Below are positions 46,901 to 53,541 of a DNA stretch of 64,000 nt, one piece after another (the first letter of the stretch is position 1; every line of letters starts with the position of its first letter). The notes beneath the pieces are model-generated. The model made no database searches, was not told where the DNA came from, and was given only the letters and a program-made list of their open reading frames with translations. The position numbers and the translations under genes are program-made. Source of the stretch: Aestuariibaculum marinum (GTDB lineage: Bacteria; Bacteroidota; Bacteroidia; Flavobacteriales; Flavobacteriaceae); the NCBI RefSeq assembly GCF_014596975.1, contig NZ_JACVXD010000002.1, forward strand, positions 62,001 through 126,000, given 5' to 3'.

Positions 46901-47303
46901 AAATTTGAATACCCTGATCGTCATCTAATTCCGTTTGCTCTTTCTTCTTAATAACAATGGTATTATTTTTCGATACTTGAAAATTTAAATTACTTGTTTC
47001 TAGACTTTCATTTAACAAATCTTGTATTTTAATATTTCCCTTTTTTAAATGAATTTTAGGGGTATCCTTAAATAAGTCCTTTGGATAAATAAAATGATAG
47101 CTGGTTTGCTCCTTAATAATTTTGAAGACCCGATCTACACTCACCACCTCGTCCTTGGTAATAAATACTTCTTCTTGAGAAAAAACGTTTACCGAATTCA
47201 AACTGAATACAGCCGTACAAAATAAGAAGATAAATGTTCTCATAATAAACAATAGCAGCCTTTTTCGCATACGCGAACGGTCCGTAATTAATTTAATTTT
47301 CAT
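43965..47303 (-). CDS. SusC/RagA TonB-linked transporter with STN signalling domain
   Basis: Outer-membrane importer for glycan oligosaccharides. 1112 aa: signal peptide to about residue 42, an STN domain at about 50-120 (VDRVFKIIKEQTSYHFIYPKDLF), a carboxypeptidase-regulatory-like domain at about 130-210, the plug with VVVGYGTKKKENLTGSVS and FVIDGVIVDDPYDFATGDIESIQVLKDASSAAIYG shape marks, and the barrel up to PRTLALGLKVDF. The STN domain is the part that talks to a FecR anti-sigma factor, and one is encoded directly upstream. The N-terminal MRTFIFLFCTAVFSLN is typical of flavobacterial SusC. Confidence 0.96.
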   Translation of the reverse strand: MKIKLITDRSRMRKRLLLFIMRTFIFLFCTAVFSLNSVNVFSQEEVFITKDEVVSVDRVFKIIKEQTSYHFIYPKDLFKDTPKIHLKKGNIKIQDLLNESLETSNLNFQVSKNNTIVIKKKEQTELDDDQGIQISGSVVDGAGMPLPGANIIVKGTNTGAQADFDGKFSLTVANADAVLVVSYVGYTTREVSLEGKTSLTIMLRENAAALDEVVVVGYGTKKKENLTGSVSVVDVADAKKTITYDVAKMLQGQAPGVTVQSSGEPGGFVNIKIRGITSFRNNNPLFVIDGVIVDDPYDFATGDIESIQVLKDASSAAIYGARGANGVVIITTKKGKQGKLDISYKTTIGFQNVAQNRWYSLANREQYQELVRTAETNANNQGLNVPTSPGAYPNSDLFIDDVDTNWQDEAFRTGTLENHSLSFNGGAESLSYNVNLDYFKNTSYFETPQAYERYSTNINLSGHKGKFKYGAKVAYSLSDKENFNEYLAGTSSIINLLTAVPTMPVYDESRLGGYGGTDGIAQRVISLNVIGYNNLITNENRRNRFVGNVWGEYEILDGLKYKLNVSGDRTNWDTRYFNPPSDLGWYYVTEEAESRLEINTGNTTRTIINNLLTYDFNIGEKHNFNLLGGMLQERSDYANLLARGTGYEVGEIAQLQYADNRDAIERMTTETYKSYIGRFNYSFDDTYLMEFNFRQDKSSKFAPRNNTGNYFSVSGAWKVHNVITLPEWWNTFKIRGGYGQLGNNTIGVYEFALTTNDFASYLFGNELAPGSTVVKIVDPDIKWEDTESSNIAAELGMFNNRLLFTAEYFKKQSTDLLADVPIPYSSGSFPIRLTTNAGTVQNTGMEFTLSYGDMKKDFSYNVSANLGTLKNKVLKIGNDDTPIQEGVGRTEVGRSAGEIYAYEVEGIFQNQEEIDNHAYQTGQTAPGDVKFKDINGDGSITDDDRTFKGSVIPKITYGLNLSASYKNFDFSCFFQGAAGHKIYNGTYQALMVGDLGNSHTDMLNYWSPENTNTNVPRPVIGDPNANNRASDRFIEDGDFVKLQSLELGFNIPLETKVFSKARVFASAQNLFVITKYKGYDPDFISDGLFNRGTEFGSFPNPRTLALGLKVDF

Positions 47304-47353
47304 AATTTAGTTGTTGGATTAGTTAAACATTAGTTTTAATTAATTTAGTTAGG

Positions 47354-47397
47354 GAGAGACGAAGTTCGATACCGCTAAATGTCAAAACTTCGCTCTC
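47354..47397. repeat. Hairpin between fecR and susC
   Basis: Arms of 12-13 bases (GAGAGACGAAGTT against AACTTCGCTCTC, one bulge) around a loop of about 19 bases. The T run is on the plus-strand side and overlaps the fecR stop, so it is not a normal terminator for the minus-strand genes. It may set the ratio of regulator to transporter mRNA. Confidence 0.6.
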
Positions 47398-47402
47398 TTT
47401 TT

Positions 47403-48557
47403 TTATTTTAAAATGATGGTCTTATCGTTTATTTGGTAATCGGAAATAATTCCGAAATTCTGGATGGTTTTAAGAATCTCAACAATATCCTGATCTTTAC
47501 CTAAAACTCCAATAAATTCTTCTTTTTCAATAGATTTATTCTCGAAAATCACATCGGTATCATACCATCTGGACAGTACCGCCATAATATCTTTTAAGTT
47601 TTTATTTTCAAAACTAAAAATGCCTTCGCGCCATGAAATTTCATTATACACGTCTATTTCATACACTTTAAACTTTTTCGTTTGTAAATCAAGATTAGAC
47701 TGCTGACTTGGCTTTAAAACCTCTTTTTTGTCGTCTATACCAACCTCAACTTTACCTTCAACCAAAGTCGTGTATACGTTAAATTCTTCTTTATAGGCTT
47801 TTACATTAAACTCGGTCCCTAAAACCTTTATTTCCTGATTGTTGTTATACACTTTAAATTTAGATCCCTTATTCTCAGTACTTGGAGACACATCAAAATA
47901 AGCCTCGCCATAAATTAACTCTACTTTTCGGGTATCGCCTTCAACAAAACTTACCGGATATTTTAATTGAGATTCTGAATTTAACCACACTTTAGTACCA
48001 TCGGAAAGTTCTACAAAAAACTGACCGCCACGAGGAATAGTTAAATAATTGTAAGCGATTTGCGAATTTTTAGGATTTGGTTTCTTGTAAATTAAATTTT
48101 CACCATCGCTATTAGCATTCTCACTTTCAAAGGAGGTGCCTTCTCCTAATTCAACTTGCGAACCATCCTCCAGAGTTAATGTCGCCTTATCAGACCCCAC
48201 TTCTATATTATTTACAATAATTTGAGGTGCGTCAACTGAAGTATAATTTTGCTTTATTAAATACCCTACAGCTAAACATGCAACCAACACCGCTACAGCA
48301 GCATAATACCGATTTAGCTTTATAACAGGCTTGGTAATTTCCTTTTTAACTAATTGCCAATCATCTTCAGTATTTATTTGATTTGCTAAGGATTCACGAC
48401 GCTCAATAGCTTCTTTATTGGTTAACTCTTTTAATATATAGGCCTTATCTTCTTCTGAAAAAAGTTCTGTTTTAAGCAACTTTTTCGGTGGCTTATTATT
48501 CAATAAAGATTTTGCTGTCTTTTTTGAAAGTTTAAATATTTTATTGAAAACCGACAT
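47403..48557 (-). CDS. FecR-family anti-sigma factor
   Basis: Inner-membrane regulator that holds the ECF sigma factor and releases it when the SusC STN domain signals. 384 aa: a cytoplasmic part to about 80, one membrane segment at about 83-100 (YYAAVAVLVACLAVGYLI), the periplasmic FecR domain at about 170-270 (LTIPRGGQFFVELSDGTKVWLNSESQLKYP) and a C-terminal domain from about 310 (FSFENKNLKDIMAVLSRWYDTDVIFE) of the kind that contacts STN. It lies 181 bp after the sigma gene and 99 bp before susC. Confidence 0.95.
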   Translation of the reverse strand: MSVFNKIFKLSKKTAKSLLNNKPPKKLLKTELFSEEDKAYILKELTNKEAIERRESLANQINTEDDWQLVKKEITKPVIKLNRYYAAVAVLVACLAVGYLIKQNYTSVDAPQIIVNNIEVGSDKATLTLEDGSQVELGEGTSFESENANSDGENLIYKKPNPKNSQIAYNYLTIPRGGQFFVELSDGTKVWLNSESQLKYPVSFVEGDTRKVELIYGEAYFDVSPSTENKGSKFKVYNNNQEIKVLGTEFNVKAYKEEFNVYTTLVEGKVEVGIDDKKEVLKPSQQSNLDLQTKKFKVYEIDVYNEISWREGIFSFENKNLKDIMAVLSRWYDTDVIFENKSIEKEEFIGVLGKDQDIVEILKTIQNFGIISDYQINDKTIILK

Positions 48558-48738
48558 TTAAATATGTTTTTTTAACCTTATTATATGCTTATTTAACCAT
48601 AAGACGACAAAACTTGCTTTAGGGGTTAAAAAAAAATTAACTTTTTTTAAGAAATATTAAAATATGAAGTTATAAAAGCTATATAAATTATTGATTTGCA
48701 ATAAAAAAATCCTTGAAATTATCGTTGTTATAAAATGC

Positions 48739-49272
48739 TTATTCTAAAGCAAAAGCAATAAACAGAAAATACTCTTTAAGGATGGGTTTAAGCTTTTTGT
48801 AGGCTATTTTCTTTTGTGCTTTAACAGTATTTATTGAAATTTGAAGCTCGTTAGCAATATCCTGATTACTATAATCCTGAATACTTAACAATAGTATTTC
48901 TGCACATTTTTTAGGTAAAGTAGCAATAGCCTCATGTATTATTTTTGAAGTTTCCTGAACCACCACTTCTCGCAAGAAAAAGGGCTCTGTTTCTAATTTT
49001 TGAATGTCTAAATCGGTAAGCTTATTGGTAGCTTTATAAGTTTTGCTTTTAAGAAAATCAAGACTTTTATTTTTCACAGAAGTATACAAATACGTCTTAA
49101 TGTTACTTTCATTTTTAAAGGTAATTTTTTCTTCCCATATTTTCACAAACACATCCTGTACAATATCTTTTGCTATTTCCATATCACCAATATACTTATT
49201 AGCAAACAAACACAAAGACATGTACTGATTATCAAAATACTCCTTAAATTCCTTTAAGCTAATACTATGCAT
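48739..49272 (-). CDS. ECF RNA polymerase sigma factor
   Basis: A 177 aa extracytoplasmic-function sigma factor of the Bacteroidota SusC/FecR type. Region 2 is at about 8-75 (NQYMSLCLFANKYIGDMEIAKDIVQDVFVKIW shape), and region 4 at about 110-165 with ATLPKKCAEILLLSIQDYSNQDIANELQISINTVKAQ showing a helix-turn-helix. It should turn on the susCD genes downstream. Its own promoter carries a proposed AraR operator, so the arabinose signal and the surface signal may both feed into it. Confidence 0.95.
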   Translation of the reverse strand: MHSISLKEFKEYFDNQYMSLCLFANKYIGDMEIAKDIVQDVFVKIWEEKITFKNESNIKTYLYTSVKNKSLDFLKSKTYKATNKLTDLDIQKLETEPFFLREVVVQETSKIIHEAIATLPKKCAEILLLSIQDYSNQDIANELQISINTVKAQKKIAYKKLKPILKEYFLFIAFALE

Positions 49273-49361
49273 TTACATAACTATTAATCCCTTATTGATA
49301 CAACTTTATTAAAGTTAGCCAAGTTATATTGAAAAAATTGATTTAGGGACAAAAAAATATA

Positions 49362-49380
49362 AAGTGTTCTTTAAACACTT
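49362..49380. promoter_or_regulatory. Proposed AraR operator at the sigma-factor promoter
   Basis: AAGTGT-N7-ACACTT, extended to 8 bp arms. It lies 90 bp before the sigma start codon and one base downstream of the -7 box, covering the expected transcription start. Confidence 0.62.
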
Positions 49381-49381
49381 T

Positions 49382-49389
49382 CAAATATA
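49382..49389 (-). promoter_or_regulatory. -7 promoter box of the sigma-factor gene
   Basis: TATATTTG on the minus strand, an exact match to TAnnTTTG. A TTTA stands 20 bases upstream as a near-match -33 element. Confidence 0.6.
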
Positions 49390-49430
49390 AGTAAAATGCT
49401 AACTATCTATAAAATTTAAATTTCAAACAT

Positions 49431-49463
49431 AAAAAAAACTCCAAAGAATGATCCTTGGAGTTT
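49431..49463 (-). terminator. Terminator after tRNA-Ala
   Basis: On the minus strand AAACTCCAA pairs with TTGGAGTTT and a T run follows. It lies three bases past the tRNA 3' end. Confidence 0.8.
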
Positions 49464-49465
49464 CG

Positions 49466-49539
49466 TGGAGAATACCGGATTCGAACCGGTGGCCTTTTGG
49501 CTGCCAGCCAAACGCTCTAGCCAACTGAGCTAATCCCCC
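49466..49539 (-). tRNA. tRNA-Ala, anticodon GGC
   Basis: A full cloverleaf of 74 nt on the minus strand: acceptor GGGGGAT with ATTCTCC, D arm GCTC/GAGC, anticodon arm TTTGG/CCAAA with loop CTGGCAG, and T arm ACCGG/CCGGT with loop TTCGAAT. The acceptor has the G3-U70 pair that marks alanine tRNAs. The 3' CCA is not encoded; the discriminator base is A. It lies just downstream of the universal stress protein gene and may share its transcript. Confidence 0.96.
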
Positions 49540-49544
49540 GACAT

Positions 49545-50339
49545 TTATTTTAACCCACTTAATACCAATACTGGTATCGAGCTATAAAATTCTTTTTTCA
49601 AGATAATATTTTTTTCCCAGGCTTTTACAAAAAATCCACGTTTGCGTCTTACCACACATAACATATCTGGTTGGTTCGCCTGAAAATGTTCTAACACACC
49701 TTGGTACGTTGTTGCATTTACCGTTTCCGATGTCGAATCGACCAAAGCCGATAACTCTTCGTTTACAACAAAATCCCCTTCGCCGTAAAACGGCGTTTTT
49801 ACTAATAGTAAGTTTACGGCCGATTTAAATTGCTCTTTTACCGACTTTAAAGGATTTAAGACATCTTCTTTTTTAATAATCGCTGATTTCACCGCAAACA
49901 ATACATTAGACAGCGGTTTGAATGTATAACCTTCAGGAACAATTAAAGCTGGTATTTGTGTTTGCTTAATAATTTTCCCCGATGTTTTTCCTAAGTACAC
50001 CTCATCACTTATAGAAGTTGTTCTTGGCTCAACAATAATCAAATCGATATCTCCGACTTTACAAGCCAGCTCAAGGGTATCTATTAATTTTCCTTTAAAG
50101 GTTTTTATAACAACCTCAACATTTTTAGTATCTAATTGAGACACTAAATTGCTTAAATACGCTTTACTTTCACGCTCAATAATATCATCAACTTTAAGCA
50201 TCGTTCCCGCCTTGGTATATACGTTATACACCTGGACCACGTAAAGTTTAGCCCCAAAAGCATCTGCAAAATCTACAGCATATTGTAAATTACTCAACGC
50301 ATTTGATGACGACCCAACGGGAACCAAAATATTTTTCAT
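49545..50339 (-). CDS. Universal stress protein, tandem two-domain
   Basis: A 264 aa cytoplasmic protein with two UspA-like domains. The first (about 1-140) is clear: MKNILVPVGSSSNALSNLQYAVDFA, and its end carries YLGKTSGKIIKQTQIPALIVPEG, which fits the nucleotide-binding GxxGxI-type loop only loosely. The second (about 142-264) is degenerate and ends IPVLVLSGLK. Such proteins are induced by stress or growth arrest. The upstream gap contains the palindrome TGTAAAACATTTTACA. The stop codon is five bases from the tRNA gene. Confidence 0.88.
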   Translation of the reverse strand: MKNILVPVGSSSNALSNLQYAVDFADAFGAKLYVVQVYNVYTKAGTMLKVDDIIERESKAYLSNLVSQLDTKNVEVVIKTFKGKLIDTLELACKVGDIDLIIVEPRTTSISDEVYLGKTSGKIIKQTQIPALIVPEGYTFKPLSNVLFAVKSAIIKKEDVLNPLKSVKEQFKSAVNLLLVKTPFYGEGDFVVNEELSALVDSTSETVNATTYQGVLEHFQANQPDMLCVVRRKRGFFVKAWEKNIILKKEFYSSIPVLVLSGLK

Positions 50340-50393
50340 ATTGATGATTTTTGAAACTTAAATTTAAGATAATTATTGAAAAACGAGTGTAAA

Positions 50394-50409
50394 TGTAAAA
50401 CATTTTACA
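50394..50409. promoter_or_regulatory. Palindrome upstream of the universal stress protein gene
   Basis: TGTAAAACATTTTACA: perfect 7 bp arms around CA, 55 bp before the start codon of the stress protein gene. It is nested in a longer imperfect repeat (about 50387-50410). Its size and shape suit a dimeric regulator; which one is unknown. Confidence 0.45.
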
Positions 50410-50513
50410 CCATAGTAGATAAAATTATAACATTCCATTAAGACAGGTTTTAAATGCAAATAATCTAAACCATTAAAAATTACGACCTTTGCCATTCGCT
50501 TAGCTGCAAATTT

Positions 50514-51848
50514 ATGAATCGAACCTTAAGCTTTAAACACATTAATAAATTAGCTATTCCCGCTTTAATTGCTGGAATCTCAGAACCTATTCTTTCTATT
50601 ACCGATACGGCTATAGTTGGAAATATGGAGGTTAACGCCACCGAATCGCTTGCTGCGGTTGGTATTGTAGGCACATTTATTTCCATGCTCATTTGGGTTT
50701 TAGGACAAACGCGAAGCGCCATTTCTTCAATTGTTTCACAATATGTTGGCGCTAATAAAGTCGATAAAATTAAAAACCTTCCGGCACAGGCTATATTCAT
50801 TATCACATCGCTAAGTATCATTATCATCATCACTACTTTTCCGTTTACAAACACCATATTCAAACTGTATAATGCTTCTGGGTTAATTTTAAATTATACT
50901 TCGGAATATTATAAAATCAGGGTTTTTGGGTTCCCGTTTACCTTATTTTCAATTGCTGTATTTGGAACGTTCAGAGGATTACAAAACACCTATTATCCCA
51001 TGATTATTGCTATTATCGGGGCGTTAAGCAATATTATTTTAGATATTGTTTTGGTATTTGGTATCGAGGGCTTTCTTCCTGCTATGAATATTAAAGGTGC
51101 TGCTTGGGCGAGTCTCATTTCGCAATGTATCATGGCTATCCTTTCGGCATACTACCTTTTAAAAAAAACCGATATTCCTTTAAAATTAAGTTTCCCCTTT
51201 AATAAAGAAATCAACCGGTTCATCATCATGATTCTAAATTTGTTTGTTAGAACCCTAGCTCTTAATGCAACCCTGTATTTTGCTACGCGATTTGCAACAG
51301 GTTACGGAACTGCTTACATCGCTGCCTACACCATTGCCATTAATTTATGGTTTTTTGGAGCCTTTTTTATCGATGGGTATGCCAGTGCTGGTAATATATT
51401 ATCGGGCAAACTTTATGGAGCTAAAGATTATAAAGCGCTAATTGCATTAAGCAATAAACTCATGAGATACGGTATTGTTGTTGGTATTACTTTAGCCATT
51501 ATTGGAGGCATTGGCTATTTCCCGCTTGGGCGATTGTTTTCTCAGGACCCCGAAGTTCTTAACTTGTTTTACAACACCTTCTGGATAGTCCTCGTCATGC
51601 AACCAATTTGTGCACTGGCTTTTATTTTTGATGGTATGTTTAAAGGTCTCGGTATGATGAAATTTTTGAGAAACATTTTATTGTTCTCAACGTTTTTAAT
51701 CTTTATCCCCATACTTTTTCTGCTAGATAGTTTCGATTATAAACTCCATGCTATTTTCTTTGCCATGACGCTTTGGATGATAGCTAGAGGCTTGCCACTA
51801 ATTATATTTTTCAGAAAAAAATTCTTGACGCTATCGCAAAACCATTAA
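50514..51848 (+). CDS. MATE-family efflux transporter
   Basis: A 444 aa inner-membrane protein with about twelve hydrophobic segments in two similar halves, the build of Na+- or H+-driven multidrug/toxin exporters. The N-terminal half has LAIPALIAGISEPILSITDTAIVGNM, typical of the DinF-like group. The exported substrate is not predictable. It is followed by two very small membrane-protein genes on the same strand. Confidence 0.93.
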   Translation: MNRTLSFKHINKLAIPALIAGISEPILSITDTAIVGNMEVNATESLAAVGIVGTFISMLIWVLGQTRSAISSIVSQYVGANKVDKIKNLPAQAIFIITSLSIIIIITTFPFTNTIFKLYNASGLILNYTSEYYKIRVFGFPFTLFSIAVFGTFRGLQNTYYPMIIAIIGALSNIILDIVLVFGIEGFLPAMNIKGAAWASLISQCIMAILSAYYLLKKTDIPLKLSFPFNKEINRFIIMILNLFVRTLALNATLYFATRFATGYGTAYIAAYTIAINLWFFGAFFIDGYASAGNILSGKLYGAKDYKALIALSNKLMRYGIVVGITLAIIGGIGYFPLGRLFSQDPEVLNLFYNTFWIVLVMQPICALAFIFDGMFKGLGMMKFLRNILLFSTFLIFIPILFLLDSFDYKLHAIFFAMTLWMIARGLPLIIFFRKKFLTLSQNH

Positions 51849-51872
51849 ATTTGTTTTACAAGCGCATATCGA

Positions 51873-52046
51873 ATGACTTTACTCAACACACTTTTATTTC
51901 TTCAGGTAGATATTGAAGAAAAAATAAAAAATGCCCCGGACAAAGGTTACGAAATCGGGGTGTTTATTGGTACCATGTTACCTTTTATTGTACTGGTAAT
52001 TATTGCCTACGCTATATACCGTTACAACAAAAAAAAGAATCAATAA
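51873..52046 (+). CDS. Small single-pass membrane protein (57 aa)
   Basis: An ORF of 57 residues, 24 bp after the MATE gene. A short N-terminal part (MTLLNTLLFLQVDIEEKIKN) with charged residues is followed by one membrane segment (IGVFIGTMLPFIVLVIIAYAIY) and a basic tail YNKKKNQ, giving an inside-positive orientation of the C-terminus. I do not recognise the family. The hydrophobic layout and positive end argue that it is a real gene rather than chance. Confidence 0.6.
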   Translation: MTLLNTLLFLQVDIEEKIKNAPDKGYEIGVFIGTMLPFIVLVIIAYAIYRYNKKKNQ

Positions 52047-52106
52047 CCCTCACGCTTCTGTTACAAAAAATGTAACTTTAACCTCTAATCTTAAACACCG
52101 TACATT

Positions 52107-52187
52107 ATGGGAGGAAATACACTTTTCTTAATATTAGCCGTAGTACTCGTAATTATTTACGTTTACAATCGTAATAAAAGACGCTAA
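52107..52187 (+). CDS. Very small membrane protein (26 aa)
   Basis: An ORF of 26 residues, MGGNTLFLILAVVLVII as a single membrane helix with a basic end YNRNKRR, resembling the helix plus basic tail of the 57 aa protein just upstream. It ends on the base before the stop of the convergent oxygenase gene. Its shortness leaves doubt, but the clean helix-plus-basic-tail pattern is seen in many real small membrane proteins. Confidence 0.5.
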   Translation: MGGNTLFLILAVVLVIIYVYNRNKRR

Positions 52188-52829
52188 TTATCGTGTTTTT
52201 AACCAGCCAGTTATACTTAAACGTTCGGTATTAACCACTTTTACTTCATGTTCTATAATCTGGCTTTCAAAAATAACCACGCGACCAGGAAACGGGTAAA
52301 TCACCTTTTTAGTTTCCTGTCCGTTTTCATTTAAATACAACACCAACTCTCCTCCATTTTCAGGTAGCCAGCCATCTTCGTTTAAATAACACACCACCGA
52401 TAATTTTCGGCGATCATCATTTTGAAAGGTATCGATATGGCGCTGATAAAACGTATTCTGCGGGTATACAGCATAATGAAACTCCTTATGCAAAATCCCC
52501 ATAAAACAGGTTTTATTTAAATACCCGACCAAATCGTTTATCTTATTAAAAAACACCTGTTCAACAACATCTGCTTTGGCCTCGTCTATCCACAAAATCA
52601 TATCACCTCGAATCGATTTTTCAATGGTTTCATTAACACGATTTCCAATGGCAGCCTTTTTAAAAGCATGGTCTTCATGCTTATCGATTAACGACTGTCT
52701 TAAAAGTTCTACTTCTTCATTAGTGAAAAAGCTTTCAACAATACTAAATTGCTGGGTTGAGATATCCGAAATAATTTGCTCGTATAACGGATTTTCAACA
52801 AAATCAATAGCTTCAAAAAGTTGACTCAT
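52188..52829 (-). CDS. 2-oxoglutarate/Fe(II)-dependent oxygenase
   Basis: A 213 aa enzyme of the prolyl-4-hydroxylase-like type. The iron ligands are His and Asp in QRHIDTFQNDDRRKLS and a distal His in QIIEHEVKVV; the 2-oxoglutarate-binding Arg follows in NTERLSITGWL. CYLNEDGWLPENGGELVLY is the usual double-strand motif. The substrate, probably a protein side chain, is unknown. Confidence 0.9.
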   Translation of the reverse strand: MSQLFEAIDFVENPLYEQIISDISTQQFSIVESFFTNEEVELLRQSLIDKHEDHAFKKAAIGNRVNETIEKSIRGDMILWIDEAKADVVEQVFFNKINDLVGYLNKTCFMGILHKEFHYAVYPQNTFYQRHIDTFQNDDRRKLSVVCYLNEDGWLPENGGELVLYLNENGQETKKVIYPFPGRVVIFESQIIEHEVKVVNTERLSITGWLKTR

Positions 52830-52916
52830 AAATAACTAAGCGATAAAAACTATTAATCCTGAGTGGATAAAAGCGCGCAAATGTAAACTAAAATCCAATT
52901 GCTTTTACAAAATGAA

Positions 52917-52924
52917 TATCTTTG
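52917..52924 (+). promoter_or_regulatory. Candidate -7 box of queD
   Basis: TATCTTTG, an exact TAnnTTTG match 20 bp before the ATG at 52945. Confidence 0.45.
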
Positions 52925-52944
52925 TATAAAATATTTTCATTTTG

Positions 52945-53397
52945 ATGACCTATATCCGCATAACGAAACAGTTTTCTTTCGAAACTGGACATGCCCTTTA
53001 CGGGTACGACGGTAAGTGTAAAAACGTACACGGACACAGCTACAAACTATCGGTAACGGTATTTGGAAAACCTATTTCAGACAAAAATAACGTGAAATAT
53101 GGTATGGTTATAGACTTTGGTGACCTTAAAAAAATTGTAAAGGAAGAGATTGTAAATGTCTTCGATCACGCTACAGTTTTTAACAAAAACACACCTCATG
53201 TCGAGCTTGCCAAAGAGCTTGAAGATCGCGGTCACAATGTGCTTTTAGTAGACTATCAACCAACCAGTGAAATGATGGTTATCGACTTTGCTAAAAAGAT
53301 TATGAAACGTTTACCAGAGCATATCACCCTACACTCGTTAAAACTTCAGGAAACCGATAGTTCGTTTGCCGAGTGGTATGCTAACGATAATTTATAG
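52945..53397 (+). CDS. queD: 6-carboxytetrahydropterin synthase
   Basis: Makes 6-carboxy-tetrahydropterin from dihydroneopterin triphosphate in the pathway to queuosine. 150 aa from the ATG at 52945 (a TTG three bases earlier is less likely). Zinc ligands are His in FETGHALYG and the pair in NVHGHSYKL; the catalytic Cys is in GKCKNVHGH, and the Asp/His of VFDHATVF and the Glu in QETDSSFAEW complete the site. No other queuosine gene is near. Confidence 0.94.
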   Translation: MTYIRITKQFSFETGHALYGYDGKCKNVHGHSYKLSVTVFGKPISDKNNVKYGMVIDFGDLKKIVKEEIVNVFDHATVFNKNTPHVELAKELEDRGHNVLLVDYQPTSEMMVIDFAKKIMKRLPEHITLHSLKLQETDSSFAEWYANDNL

Positions 53398-53490
53398 GGC
53401 GTCACCCTTCACTACGTTTCGGGTCGCGCTTTACGCTGTATCTTTTTAAAAAAAGGATGCCGCTGCAATCGCTAACGCAAACCGCAAATA
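53398..53490. repeat. Probable flavobacterial intergenic repeat
   Basis: A GC-richer block between queD and lpxH with the order TTTCGGGTCGCGCTTTACGC, a short A/T hairpin (ATCTTTTT with AAAAAGGAT), and GCCGCTGCAATCGCTAACGC. Blocks of this form are familiar from intergenic regions of many Flavobacteriaceae. Only one copy is in this window, so the repeat nature is from memory of such sequences. Confidence 0.5.
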
Positions 53491-53541
53491 AATACGACAT
53501 AATGAGATTTCTGCAGTCGCAGGAATTATTATATTTACAAC

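Noticed and set aside
47354..47404. Plus-strand terminator between fecR and susC
   Set aside because: The T run fits the plus strand, but no plus-strand gene exists for several kilobases on the left side. It is more likely a structure in the minus-strand transcript.
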